Assembly (NCBI GenBank): GCA_024347015.1
Contig: AP024890.1
Location: forward strand, 248,001-312,000
Direction of reading: 5' to 3'
Source: Vibrio pectenicida
GTDB lineage: Bacteria > Pseudomonadota > Gammaproteobacteria > Enterobacterales > Vibrionaceae
Length of the DNA: 64,000 nt
Below the pieces are notes generated by a model, which was not told the DNA's origin, did no database searches, and saw only the letters and a list, made by a program, of their open reading frames with translations. Made by a program: the position numbers and the translations under genes. Within the stretch, counting starts at the first letter, position 1. Each line of letters begins with the position of its first letter. Shown piece by piece: positions 5,678-15,700 of this stretch.

Positions 5678-8232
5678 CGTTCTCTATGGGGATTAGAGAA
5701 AAGTTGACGGATCTCATTGTGCAAGGATTCCTTTCTCATCTCCATTTCTGATGATTTAAAAGCCAAGTCAACTCTTCTTATTGACTCTAGGACTAAATTG
5801 CTCCGCTGCGATTGGTCTTCTTTTAGTAATGGTAGAGATAAGTTTTTTACTTCAACCAGAACAATATCCTCATTACTCATAAAAGACATAATGTCATTTT
5901 GAAGATCTTCTTCAGAGTAGCTATTATTCGTTATTATCCCTAGAGGTATTTTGGGATTCCCACTAAACTCAATGAATGTATTTGCAAACATGGCTTTTTT
6001 ACCCTGTAGAAAGTATTTACTACCATCATGGAAAGCCTCAACTTGCAGTGCCTCTTCATTTGTTCTGAATGAGCCTGGAGTAAACTTTAAATGCTCAACT
6101 GATAGCTCACCACTCAACAATGATTCTATGTTTAAGTTTGTGGTTATTCCGCATCCCATGTTTCCATATTGAAGTGATTGACAAAAATTGGGGGATTCGA
6201 TGGTGTAATCGTTCATGGAGCTACTTTTCTTTATCGCTTCCTCAGTTAACGATAATACATCGGAGTACCCATCTAATATCTCATCTAGATTTCCCTTGGT
6301 TCTGGCTTCATGAGTTGTGTTTGTTATTGTTGGTTTTATGGTTTTGGATTCATGGTCAATTTCAAGTGAAGTCATAAACCAATGATCTTTATTTGATAAT
6401 ACAGGCGTGACTATTGTTTTTGTTTCCGGAGATCGACCAAGCCTAAAATCTAGCATACTGGAAAGTTCAGCATGTGATGTGGATTTCCCATATTTACCTT
6501 CGTTACTATTGATTTCGATATAAGGGAGGATTTCTGTATGTGTGTTTTTTTTCGAGCTAGCCACTTCTTCTAGCAAAAACATCTCATGATGAGGGAATGT
6601 GCCTGTCATAGATAGGATATTTTTATTTATGTTGCTTGAGAAGTGAATTTTTATACCATTTTTAAAAACCTCAATATCCTCCTCCCTCCCTTTTCCGGAT
6701 ATTTTCAATTCAATATCATCACTGCCGTCTTTGTAACGTATCGTGGTTTTTTTTGAATTGTAATAGTCGAGTGACTTTTTATTAATATTTTCATCGGATG
6801 TTATCAAAACGTTTTCTTTTCCGAGAAGTGAGTCATATTTAGTTTCAACTATATTTCTTTCTGGGTTTTGGGGGGGTTGATGAGTATTTACTAGTGATGG
6901 ATTTGCTGAGAATATTGGGTTCATAATTTCACTGTGAGAATTAAAAACACCATTACCGTCACCTGTGATCTCTCCACTAACCGCATCCAGGTCTGCAGTA
7001 CGGGACTCTAACTGTTCAAATGATTGGTAAAGGAAATCGTATAAAGCATTACGCTGAGATTCCTCAGACAAAGAGTATGTAGTCTCAAGTGTTACCCCAG
7101 CATTTTCTATCGCTTGAGCAAAGGCTTGCTCTACTGTACCTTCATCGATTAGAACTGGCAATTGATCTTGCTGAGTTTTGTATGATAGTTGAGTAAACAC
7201 TTTAACAAAAACTGGCTTGAGGTCAGCCACTGTCAACTGCTGGTTATTCGTCATATTGAGACCAGATGCGACTAAATCCTTTCCAAACAGTTGACCCGCT
7301 AAAACTTCTAAACGGTTGATATCGTTAATTTGGAAATAGGTGGCAGCAATTGGGCCAAAATAAATATCTTCTAAGGAATCAGGTCCAATACGTTCACTTT
7401 GCACTCCACTGTCTTGATCATCAATGGTGTAGCCTAGTCCTTGATAAAGCGCATCGTAGTTGATGAGGCCCAAAGAGCCTGGTATTGTCGTATCTGGTAA
7501 ACGCTTGTTGTAGTCATTAATTTGGTATGGACCGCCTTGTCCTACTGCAAGCAACTGACTCGCGTATCCCGGCTCATGAATAGCTTGTTTTTTGGCTTCT
7601 GCAGAATAGTCAGGATTGATCCTAGAATCAGCTAACCCGGCTTCTTGTAACAATTGTGACAAAATTGAACCAACTAAATACTCCTTATTGAAATGAACTT
7701 CAGGATATTTTTTTTCAACAAGGTAAGAATACAAAGTACCAGCGATCAAATTAGAAATGACCACATCTGTCGCATAGGGTGTATTTAAGTTGAAAAGATC
7801 AATTGTCGTCTGCGTATCACCATAAGGAAAAGTAACATGATGGATAATGGCATCTTCGGTTGGTAAAGCACCTGTACCACCATCACTTGGTGTACCATCA
7901 AAAGTTACAGTGCCAGAAAATTCAGGCCATTGCTGCACTTCTTGTCCCGCAGCATCTCCATCAGTCACAACGAAAGAGCCATTACTCCATATAAACTTAC
8001 CAACATTAACACCTAGTATTTGAGGCTTAGATTTAAATGTCATTTTATAGCTACTGAGTTTTCTGATATCTAAACCACCTTCCTCACTAGCGCTTGCCTT
8101 ATACTGGCAGTGCCTCCCTGAAGCACAATTGTAAGGAATAAAAGTTAATGTTTGCTCTATTGTATCAGCTAGTACATTCCATGATGGAAGCAAAACGACC
8201 CCGATTAACACATTCAATTTATTGAATTTCAT
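5674..8232 (-). CDS. Large secreted protein with lysozyme-like and CE-clan (YopJ-like) protease-like regions
   Basis: About 852 residues, with a Sec signal peptide (cleavage near NVLA). I start at ATG 8232 because AGGG lies six bases upstream; an in-frame ATG at 8262 lacks one. Residues 15-150 look beta-rich. Around 219-240 a Glu followed by LLAVGQGGPYQINDY recalls lysozyme/transglycosylase folds (weak). In the last third, DHWF (His617), Asn638, Gln688 and GCG (Cys694) have the order His-acid-Gln-Cys of CE-clan proteases; Gln and Cys are six apart as in YopJ, which is an acetyltransferase. The half coding this part looks more AT-rich. An IS3 tail lies just upstream; no immunity-like gene is adjacent. 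Function unknown; the protease reading is inference. Confidence 0.7.
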   Translation of the reverse strand: MKFNKLNVLIGVVLLPSWNVLADTIEQTLTFIPYNCASGRHCQYKASASEEGGLDIRKLSSYKMTFKSKPQILGVNVGKFIWSNGSFVVTDGDAAGQEVQQWPEFSGTVTFDGTPSDGGTGALPTEDAIIHHVTFPYGDTQTTIDLFNLNTPYATDVVISNLIAGTLYSYLVEKKYPEVHFNKEYLVGSILSQLLQEAGLADSRINPDYSAEAKKQAIHEPGYASQLLAVGQGGPYQINDYNKRLPDTTIPGSLGLINYDALYQGLGYTIDDQDSGVQSERIGPDSLEDIYFGPIAATYFQINDINRLEVLAGQLFGKDLVASGLNMTNNQQLTVADLKPVFVKVFTQLSYKTQQDQLPVLIDEGTVEQAFAQAIENAGVTLETTYSLSEESQRNALYDFLYQSFEQLESRTADLDAVSGEITGDGNGVFNSHSEIMNPIFSANPSLVNTHQPPQNPERNIVETKYDSLLGKENVLITSDENINKKSLDYYNSKKTTIRYKDGSDDIELKISGKGREEDIEVFKNGIKIHFSSNINKNILSMTGTFPHHEMFLLEEVASSKKNTHTEILPYIEINSNEGKYGKSTSHAELSSMLDFRLGRSPETKTIVTPVLSNKDHWFMTSLEIDHESKTIKPTITNTTHEARTKGNLDEILDGYSDVLSLTEEAIKKSSSMNDYTIESPNFCQSLQYGNMGCGITTNLNIESLLSGELSVEHLKFTPGSFRTNEEALQVEAFHDGSKYFLQGKKAMFANTFIEFSGNPKIPLGIITNNSYSEEDLQNDIMSFMSNEDIVLVEVKNLSLPLLKEDQSQRSNLVLESIRRVDLAFKSSEMEMRKESLHNEIRQLFSNPHRER

Positions 8233-8258
8233 ATATAACCCTGTTCTGCGCAATTTTT

Positions 8259-8345
8259 TCATGACATTTTTCTAAAGGACTTTTCATAGTCGATCGGTGA
8301 GATATCGCCATTAGTAGTATGTAGCCGGTCTAAATTGTAATATCT
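8259..8345 (-). pseudogene. IS3-family transposase OrfB, last 28 codons
   Basis: The reverse frame reads RYYNLDRLHTTNGDISP, then IDYEKSF, ending in TGA. This is the typical C-terminus of IS3-group DDE transposases (RLH...SP..YE). The rest of the element is gone. It lies 27 bases before the chosen start of the large secreted protein, so the IS end supplies or replaced that gene's promoter region. Confidence 0.85.
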
Positions 8346-8630
8346 ATATATCTATAGACCTTACTGTAAATTTATAAGTAATGTTCAAAATGGCAGTCAT
8401 TGTAATAAAAGCCTGTTAAAGCGCCATCAGGTATTACCCTGAATTATTAATGTGGTATTTTTTGCGTTTCAAATGGAGGATGGGGTTGATAAGCTTATGA
8501 ATTTTAAAGTACTCTACTTTTTTGGGATTCTTCCACACGACCCGTAATGAGGTCAGTGATGAAGATATTGCGAAGCCCGAACACATATTGAATACACGAG
8601 GTCGAGCTTCGTTAGGGTATCGGTCGCCAA
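8346..8630. other. Intergenic remnant region
   Basis: About 285 bases with many stops on both strands. The 9-mer CGTTAGGGT at 8610-8618 is the reverse complement of 5671-5679, so the segment between carries short inverted ends. No gene was recognised. Confidence 0.35.
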
Positions 8631-9455
8631 ATGATGTTTTTTAGAGCATTTGATGGCCGCTTATTTATAATAAGTGTTGCGTTTCAGGTGACGGAGGGCC
8701 CTGAAATTAAAGAGAGCAGCGAGTATTTAGTCGAGCCAATAGATTTCTCATTGTCCTTTGGCGGGCTAGAAACTGGTAGGTCATTAGTAAAAAGTAGGTT
8801 AGCACTAGTTGTAGAGGCTGGCGTTGGCTTTAATGAATGCAAGACTGCCCGTGACTACCTTTTAAACGACGAAGCTGAACCATGCTTTGGATATTTTCAC
8901 TCATCAGACCCAATTGTCAATCGACCTAAAGGAATTCCTCTTCATCGTATCTATGTTAAAGGCGTGCCTGAAACAAATATGATCTTGGGCTACGTAGAGT
9001 TCTACGGACATAAAAGAATGCTCGTGTTCCTATCGGATAGCTATACGGGAGGTGCATTTGAAAATACCTACGCACTAAATCCTATAGATGGGAAAGAATT
9101 TGACCTTAGTTACGATCTTCAGGTTTCAAAGCAAGACATAGAAGATTGCTACAATTATAAGCTCATACCTAATGGAAGTATTGAGAGTGCGTTAAATGAA
9201 GTTATGCCTACTGCGATAAAGAATAACTTCGAGAGAGAAAAAGATCGTGTAATAAATGCTGCTGTTCAGTATGCATTTGAAAATTGTGGTGCTGCATATG
9301 GCGACGAATTAACCGATGAACAACTGAATCGGTTCAACGGTCTTTTACAAGAGAAGCCATGCTATTTCTTATCAGCCAAATTCGTCATTAATAATGTTAA
9401 GGTACCCAAGATGCTTTTTCTAATCTTTGGGGTTCAGTTAGTGCTATTGCACTAA
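8631..9455 (+). CDS. Hypothetical protein, probably truncated at both ends
   Basis: 274 residues of a soluble protein. The body (about 40-250) looks like a genuine conserved protein, with a run around GYFHSSDPIVNRPKGIPLHR and a charged helical part (AIKNNFEREKDRVINAAVQY). From memory it resembles the C-terminal region of HNH-endonuclease-associated hypotheticals, but I cannot verify that. There is no ribosome binding site before ATG 8631, and the frame is open only a few codons upstream to a TAG. The last residues (MLFLIFGVQLVLLH) are hydrophobic and run into a hairpin, which suggests the natural end is lost. Function unknown. Confidence 0.5.
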   Translation: MMFFRAFDGRLFIISVAFQVTEGPEIKESSEYLVEPIDFSLSFGGLETGRSLVKSRLALVVEAGVGFNECKTARDYLLNDEAEPCFGYFHSSDPIVNRPKGIPLHRIYVKGVPETNMILGYVEFYGHKRMLVFLSDSYTGGAFENTYALNPIDGKEFDLSYDLQVSKQDIEDCYNYKLIPNGSIESALNEVMPTAIKNNFEREKDRVINAAVQYAFENCGAAYGDELTDEQLNRFNGLLQEKPCYFLSAKFVINNVKVPKMLFLIFGVQLVLLH

Positions 9456-9459
9456 CTGA
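9434..9459. terminator. Hairpin at the end of the 8631 gene
   Basis: An 11-bp perfect stem (9434-9444 with 9449-9459) and a TATT loop, followed by CTTTTG. It overlaps the last codons of the upstream frame. Confidence 0.65.
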
Positions 9460-9584
9460 CTTTTGTCCAAAAATGAGGTGGGTGTCAATATTGGTGTGTC
9501 TCCGTAATTATTCCTTCGATTTTTTGGCCGTTTGATGGGGAAATTTACCCTACTATACGGCCTTATTTTTAAAGAGGTCAGCGC

Positions 9585-9817
9585 ATGAATTATGAAAAAG
9601 GGTATTACAGTAATGGCATCGTACACTGCGATGCCGCGAAAGAATTGCTCGCGTTGCTACCAGTAAAACCTCATTGAATGATGAATTTAGGTTGCCATAC
9701 ATGCATTTGGAATCTGATTTGGCATATCAGCACATGTTTGAAAGCCGTGGCTTTGCCGTAGAGCATCTCTATACCAAGAATAAGAGAGGGGCAAGCCTAC
9801 ATTGTTACCATTCATAG
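9585..9817 (+). pseudogene. Broken small gene of unknown family
   Basis: A start with a good site (AAAGAGGTCAGCGC before ATG 9585) opens a 30-codon frame (MNYEKGYYSNGIVHCD...) that stops at 9675. A second frame then continues from about 9674 to a TAG at 9815 (LPYMHLESDLAYQHMFESRG...). A frameshift or internal deletion is likely. The second part slightly recalls the end of GNAT acetyltransferases, but this is not firm. Confidence 0.45.
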
Positions 9818-9864
9818 ATTATTCACCAGCCTGACACAATAGCTTGAAGATGGATACACTAAGG

Positions 9865-10323
9865 CTACTTGAGGCTTCTTTGTCTTTGCACCAACCACTT
9901 ATCTAAATGATTAGCGAACTGCTGTCTATCAGCTTGGTTTAAAGGCGCTGGGCCGCCGGTTTGCACGCCACTGCTGCGCATGGTATCCATGAAATCACGA
10001 ATATTGAGCCGTGACTTAATGTTCTCTTTAGTAAATAGCTCACCACGAGAGCTCAATGCATGTCCGCCCTTAGTAATAATTTCATCGGCTAGTGGAATAT
10101 CACTCGTGATCACTAAATCATCTTTTTCACAACGCTTAACTATTTCATTATCCGCCACGTCAAAGCCGGCTTGAACTTGCAACATTGTCACCTTTGGAGA
10201 GGCCGGTGTACGAATAAACTGGTTTGCGACCAAAGTCACTTCTACGCCTGTTCGCTCTGATGCTCGAAACAAAACATCTCGAGTCACAACAGGGCATGCA
10301 TCAGCATCCACCCAAATTTTCAT
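9865..10323 (-). CDS. yaiI: YaiI/YqxD family protein (DUF188, UPF0178)
   Basis: 152 residues, the usual length of the family, with the hallmark start [12 protein letters not shown] and the later [10 protein letters not shown] and SSRGELFT segments. The fold is PIN-like and the proteins are thought to be nucleases or RNA-related, but the biochemical role is not established (family knowledge). It marks the return to backbone DNA after the accessory island. Confidence 0.93.
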   Translation of the reverse strand: MKIWVDADACPVVTRDVLFRASERTGVEVTLVANQFIRTPASPKVTMLQVQAGFDVADNEIVKRCEKDDLVITSDIPLADEIITKGGHALSSRGELFTKENIKSRLNIRDFMDTMRSSGVQTGGPAPLNQADRQQFANHLDKWLVQRQRSLK

Positions 10324-10910
10324 TAGTCAATCTTCCCAAAATTTCGAATGATGACATTAAACCTCAAAAGCTGCTGTCTGGGTAGAATAATCTATAGTCA
10401 CCACGACGTCTCATAATGCGCGATTAGTATTAAACCTAGCGACCATCGACCAATCATTCGATATATATATAATAGTAATCCAATGAAAAGCCCACGCAAA
10501 TCATTCAAATGTACAACTTATCTCTTTTACTCATTAGCAATTCACCACTGTAAAACGCACAAAAGAGACACAACTATTACACACAAACAACGAAATAAAT
10601 CATCAACTAAACAACAACTTTATTAACAAAAACAACAATGAAGAATATTTCACATCGGAGAAGGGATGCTCAAGCAGCAAAAATCAGCCAATGAGCAATA
10701 CATTACCCATGTCAAAAAGTAACAAGGAATGAATAAGTAGTGATTTATTATTCACATGGGCAATAATTGATTTTACATATGCGCAGAGTGTATTATATGA
10801 ACATAATGGGGTAACTTTTAAATAAAACCACTTTTTATGTAAATTAAAAATTAAAAAAAATAATAAAATCAGCGAAAAATGTTACTAAAAAGTTAAAGGC
10901 AATCCAAAAT
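10324..10910. other. Long AT-rich intergenic region upstream of the symporter
   Basis: Nearly 600 bases without a supported gene. It is strongly AT-rich, with A-tracts, especially 10840-10870, typical of H-NS-bound promoter DNA. No RNA gene recognised. Confidence 0.5.
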
Positions 10911-10928
10911 AAGTGATCTTAATCACAT
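10911..10928. promoter_or_regulatory. CRP-cAMP binding site upstream of the symporter
   Basis: AAGTGATCTTAATCACAT matches the CRP consensus GTGATCTAGATCACAT at 14 of 16 positions and is palindromic. It lies about 108 bases before the start codon, a fitting place for class I activation of a carbon-source transporter. Confidence 0.75.
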
Positions 10929-11035
10929 CCACATATCTAACAATACATTTTACGTTCGTATTCTACGCTTCGCCTGATACCCTCCAGAACGCCTTGAAGT
11001 GAACTTAAGGTGCATAACTATAAGGAGTGTTCACG

Positions 11036-12340
11036 ATGAATACCAAGAAACCTCTGTCGCTAACTAGCCGCGTTATTATAGGCATGGTAGCGGGTATCTT
11101 GACAGGATTTGCAATTCGCAGCCTTTTTGCCGACAACGGATTTGTCGACACATATATAGTCAACGGACTGTTTGAAGTTGGTGGTCAGATTTTTGTCGCC
11201 AGCTTGAAGATGCTTGTTGTACCACTAGTATTTGTTTCACTAGTCTGTGGAACAAGCGCGCTAAAAGATCTTTCAACTTTAGGTCGAATGGGTGGTAAAA
11301 CACTCGCTTTTTATATTGTAACCACAACTATCGCCATCACATTCGCTCTTACTATGGGTAGTATCTTCCAGCCAGGTGCTGGAGCCGATCTCACCGCAGT
11401 AAGTTCATTTAAATCAGCGGAAGCCCCTTCTTTGGGACAAGTTATTATTAACATGTTCCCGACTAACCCTATTAGTTCTATGGCTGAAGGTAAAACTCTG
11501 CAGGTGATTGTGTTTGCAGTATTGTTTGGTATCGCCATCAGCGCCGCTGGTAAAGCAGGTGAAAGAATCGCATCTGTATTTTCTGATCTGAACGAAGTGA
11601 TCATGAAATTAGTCGCGTTACTGATGAACCTAGCTCCTTACGGTGTGTTCTTCCTAATGGCTAAGTTGTTTACTGGCCTAGGTTTGAGCGCAATCATGAA
11701 CCTTGCTGAGTATTTCTTGGTGCTGGCAGGAACCTTGGTTCTTCACGGTCTAGTCACATACAGTTTGATGCTAAAAGGTTTCACGGGACTAAGCCCGATC
11801 ACCTTCTTGAAGAAAATGGAAGATGCGATCATGTTCGCCTTCTCTACGGCTTCTTCAAACGCGACGATTCCTGTTTCGATGGAAACGGCCAAAAATCGTA
11901 TGGGTGTAGATAACAGTATTTCCTCGTTCACTATTCCACTAGGTGCTACTGTGAACATGGACGGTACAGCGATCATGCAAGGCGTAGCCACCGCATTTAT
12001 CGCTCAAGCATTTAACATTGACCTTACTATGGGTGATTACCTAATGGTGATCTTAACCGCTACCCTAGCTTCAATTGGTACAGCGGGCGTTCCCGGAGTC
12101 GGTCTAGTAATGCTTGCAATGGTCTTGAACCAAGTGGGTCTACCTTTAGAAGGTATTGCCTTAATCATGGGTGTTGACCGCTTACTTGATATGATAAGAA
12201 CAGCAGTAAATATTACCGGTGATAACGCGGTTACCGTCATTGTGGCTAAATCTGAAGGTGCTCTAGACGAAACTCGCTTTAATGACCCTCTTGCAGGTGA
12301 AAAGGAAGAGCAAGTGAGCCTAAAACACTCTAAAGCCTAA
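11036..12340 (+). CDS. Dicarboxylate/amino acid:cation symporter (DAACS family)
   Basis: 434 residues of hydrophobic transport protein. Family marks are present: the HP1 serine-rich loop FSTASSNATIPVS, NMDGTAIMQG in TM7, the HP2 loop GTAGVPGVG, and DRLLDMIRTAVNITGD in TM8. The family takes up glutamate, aspartate or C4-dicarboxylates with Na+ or H+ in the inner membrane (family knowledge). The TM8 pattern with Asp and Arg fits acidic amino acid or dicarboxylate binding, but the exact substrate is not decided. ATG 11036 is preceded by AAGGAG (11022-11027); an upstream GTG overlaps that site. A CRP-type site lies upstream and a terminator follows. Confidence 0.93.
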   Translation: MNTKKPLSLTSRVIIGMVAGILTGFAIRSLFADNGFVDTYIVNGLFEVGGQIFVASLKMLVVPLVFVSLVCGTSALKDLSTLGRMGGKTLAFYIVTTTIAITFALTMGSIFQPGAGADLTAVSSFKSAEAPSLGQVIINMFPTNPISSMAEGKTLQVIVFAVLFGIAISAAGKAGERIASVFSDLNEVIMKLVALLMNLAPYGVFFLMAKLFTGLGLSAIMNLAEYFLVLAGTLVLHGLVTYSLMLKGFTGLSPITFLKKMEDAIMFAFSTASSNATIPVSMETAKNRMGVDNSISSFTIPLGATVNMDGTAIMQGVATAFIAQAFNIDLTMGDYLMVILTATLASIGTAGVPGVGLVMLAMVLNQVGLPLEGIALIMGVDRLLDMIRTAVNITGDNAVTVIVAKSEGALDETRFNDPLAGEKEEQVSLKHSKA

Positions 12341-12404
12341 GCCGAATAAGCGTCCAAACCATTAAAATTACCATCGCTTGATAAGTTTATGAATTTCTAA
12401 ATAC

Positions 12405-12434
12405 AAAGCCTCAAAACAAACGTTTTGGGGCTTT
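12405..12434 (+). terminator. Rho-independent terminator of the symporter gene
   Basis: A 13-bp stem (12405-12417 with 12422-12434, one T-G pair) with the loop AAAC and a following T-rich stretch. Confidence 0.85.
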
Positions 12435-12741
12435 TAAAATCATAAAATACCCCAGAACATGATCAACATTAACTAGCCTACCATGTCTTAATCTACTGAC
12501 TTCACAACTGTCAAAAAGCTCATGACTCTACCTTGCAAATTAACCAAAACATGTCTTTAATTTTATAAGGTTAGCAACATTGATTAGAGTGACTCTTATA
12601 ACTCGATAGGCTTGTTGACCAAAGAACAACGTCAAGCAAGTCGATACTTTATCTAGTGGCTTACGACGCGCCTTTTTTTCAAAATACTCTTTGGTCCGTG
12701 GTTCAATCGCGGTAGTAAAATCTCGAACCTGGAACACAGTC
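12435..12741. other. Intergenic region before the HD-GYP sensor gene
   Basis: About 300 bases. A reverse open frame here is unsupported. No repeat or RNA seen. Confidence 0.4.
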
Positions 12742-15700
12742 ATGCCTCAGAAAAAGCCATATAAGCAGACCTTCTCTATACGGGTCACCATAGGGTCGCT
12801 GTTATTACTGGTTGCGACTCTTACAGCAACTTTAGCTCTATCTATTCATTACCACTTTATCTATCAAACCTTGGAAGAGCATCAACTCGCGGAATCTTCC
12901 TCAGTTGCTAAGAATGTCAGTGACAATATGAAAGAGACTGACACTCGTATGCGTAACATTGCTTTCACTCTTGCTCAGGTAGTTGAACCTTCAAATGATA
13001 CTCAGAAATGGTTACCTGCTTTTTTAACAACGTTAGAAGCTACCCCTGAACTTTACAGTGTCTTTTTTGGCACTCAAGATGATGACTTCTATCAAGTAAT
13101 TAACTTGGATGTAGAACAAACATTAAGATCAAATATAAACGCAAAGTCTGATGACAAATGGCTGATGGTCACAGTAAAAAAAGCTAGAAATGGACAACGT
13201 AAGAAAACCGTTTCCTTTGTTAGCAACGATCTCAAGGTACGAAAAACTCAAGAAACCTTAAGTGGATACTTCCCTTCCTTAAGGCCTTGGTACCAAAAAG
13301 CCCAGTCGGGTGGTACTATCAAAACTGAACCCTATATCTTTGCTCAAGTTGCTGTATCTGGCCAAACTTATGCCACCAAAAATAATGCAGGAACAGCGGT
13401 GATAGGAATAGATGTATTACTCTCAACCCTTTCCACGATACTCAACCAAACCTTTGCACAGCAACTAAGTGAAGCTTATGTTTTCCGCCAAACTGGTGAG
13501 ATGCTGGCCGATACTAACCCAACGTTCAAAGAGAAACCACTACCAACACTTCCCTCTCTACCAATGACTGAGCAAGAAAAAGCTCTAATCAAAAGCTTAA
13601 GCCCTTTACGGATTTCCAACCAAAGAAACTGGGCACCGATAGATTATAGTGTTCTTGGCGAGCCTAGAGGCTATGCGATTGACATGGTCAAAATGATCGG
13701 CCAAATGACAGGCATAAAATGGGCATTTAGTAATGGGTTAGATTGGAGCGAATTGGTCAATCAGTTTAATAATGATAAACTCGACGCATTACATTCCCTT
13801 CAATATCACAAAGACGGCTATGCTCAAGGCGTCTACAGTGATCCCATATTTACTTTACCTTTTGGCATTCTGGTTTCAGATACATTAACCGATATTAAAG
13901 ATCTTAGTGCGTTCAATGACGATAAAGTCGCCATCTTATCAGGTTGGTCTATTATCCCAAATCTTAAAAAAAACTACCCAAACATCGACATCATTGAAGT
14001 CAATGATTCGTTCGAAGGTTTGACGCTTCTTAAAACGGGTAAAATAAGTGGTTTCATCGACAGCAGCGCTATTCTTAAACACGCTGTCCACCAATATTTT
14101 ACCGACGGTGTAACCGTCATTGAAGATATAGCCCCTTTTAACCAAGGATTTGAGACCGAATTTCATATCGCGCTCAACAAGAGATACGCTGAATTACTAC
14201 CCATTATCAATCGAGCCATCAAAAAAGTTAATGACACCCAGAAAGATTTCTTACTCGCAAAGTGGCTTGGTAATTCAGCCGCAACCAAGCATCGAGTGAT
14301 ACCCCATGCTGTTTTTTACGACCTGATGGCCTCTCCCTCGCAACAAGGCAGTTTAGTAAATTCAGTAACAAAGTCAGGTGATACTTATGTGTATTTACAA
14401 CCTGTAGGATCTTCTTCTCCCAGTGAATTTTTAGCTATTACCTTGCCTGTCTCCGTATTACATAACCAAGTAGTACGACAAGTGTTATACGCCACAGGCA
14501 TCTCCGCTTTAATTATGTTGCCGATGCTATGGCTAGCTTGGCTATCAGGATCCCCTATCATTCAAGCTATTCGATCGCTGAAAAAAGAAACCAAAAAAAT
14601 TCAAAAGCGTAACTATAAACAATTACAACCAGTTAAAAGTCGGATTCGTGAAATCTCACAGTTGTCAGACTCTGTCGAGGAGATGGCCAATCAATTGCAA
14701 GCGCATGAAAAGCAACAAGAAGCCTTGCTTGACTCTATTGTTCAACTTATCGCAAGAGCCATCGATGATAAATCACCATATACCGCGGGTCACTGTAATC
14801 GAGTGCCCGTGATTGCGATGATGCTAGCCGATGCAGCTGAGTCATCAACACAAGGTTCTTTTGAAGACTTCCGCTTTAAAGGAGAACGGGAAAAACGTGA
14901 ATTTCAAATGGCAGCTTGGCTTCACGATTGCGGGAAAATAACCGTCCCAGAGTACATCGTAGATAAAGGAACAAAACTGGAAGCCAATTACAACCGATTA
15001 CATGAAATTCGTATGCGTTTTGAAGTGATATGGCGAGATATCGCCCTTAAAGGCTACATGAAAAGACACAATGGCGAAGATGTAGATCAAGTCTTGTCAT
15101 GGGTGAAGACACAACAATCGCGGTTACAAGAAGAGTTTACCTTTGTCGCCTCCCTAAACACAGGCGATCGCCCCGTATCTGATGAAGACATCAGCAAGCT
15201 TAAGAAAATTGGCGCTCAAACTTGGTGCCGACAATTTGATGATACTATCGGTCTATCACCAGTAGAAAAAGACCGCTTGTCTGCTTCTTCAACCACACAA
15301 ACACTGCTTAAAGATCTACCCGAACACAAAGTACCTCGGTATCACCCTCCTTGTTATGACTATGGTATTACTATGCAGGCACCTGAGTTTTTAAGCGACT
15401 ATGGCGAAATTTACAACCTATCTATTTTGAGAGGCACTTTGACTAAAGAAGATCGTTATCGAATCAATGAGCATATGGTGAGCGGGATTAAAATGTTAGA
15501 AAGCTTACCTTTTCCTGATGATCTAAAACAGGTCCCTAGACTTGCTACCACTCATCATGAAACATTAGCTGGGCGTGGCTACCCACGCCAACTAAGTGAA
15601 GACCAGCTTTCAGTAAAAGAAAGAATTCTTGCCATTGCAGATATATTTGAAGCTTTAACCGCCGCAGACCGCCCCTATAAAAAAGCATTCAAGTTAAGTA

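Noticed and set aside
5717..6377. Forward open frames inside the large secreted gene
   Set aside because: They are antisense shadows without start sites or conserved motifs.
5601..9459. Integron cassette array with attC sites
   Set aside because: The hairpins lack the GTTRRRY/RYYYAAC core pairs, and genes point both ways; CGTTAGGG lacks the final pyrimidine.
12540..12743. Reverse open frame before the HD-GYP gene
   Set aside because: It overlaps the HD-GYP promoter region, has no ribosome site and shows no family.
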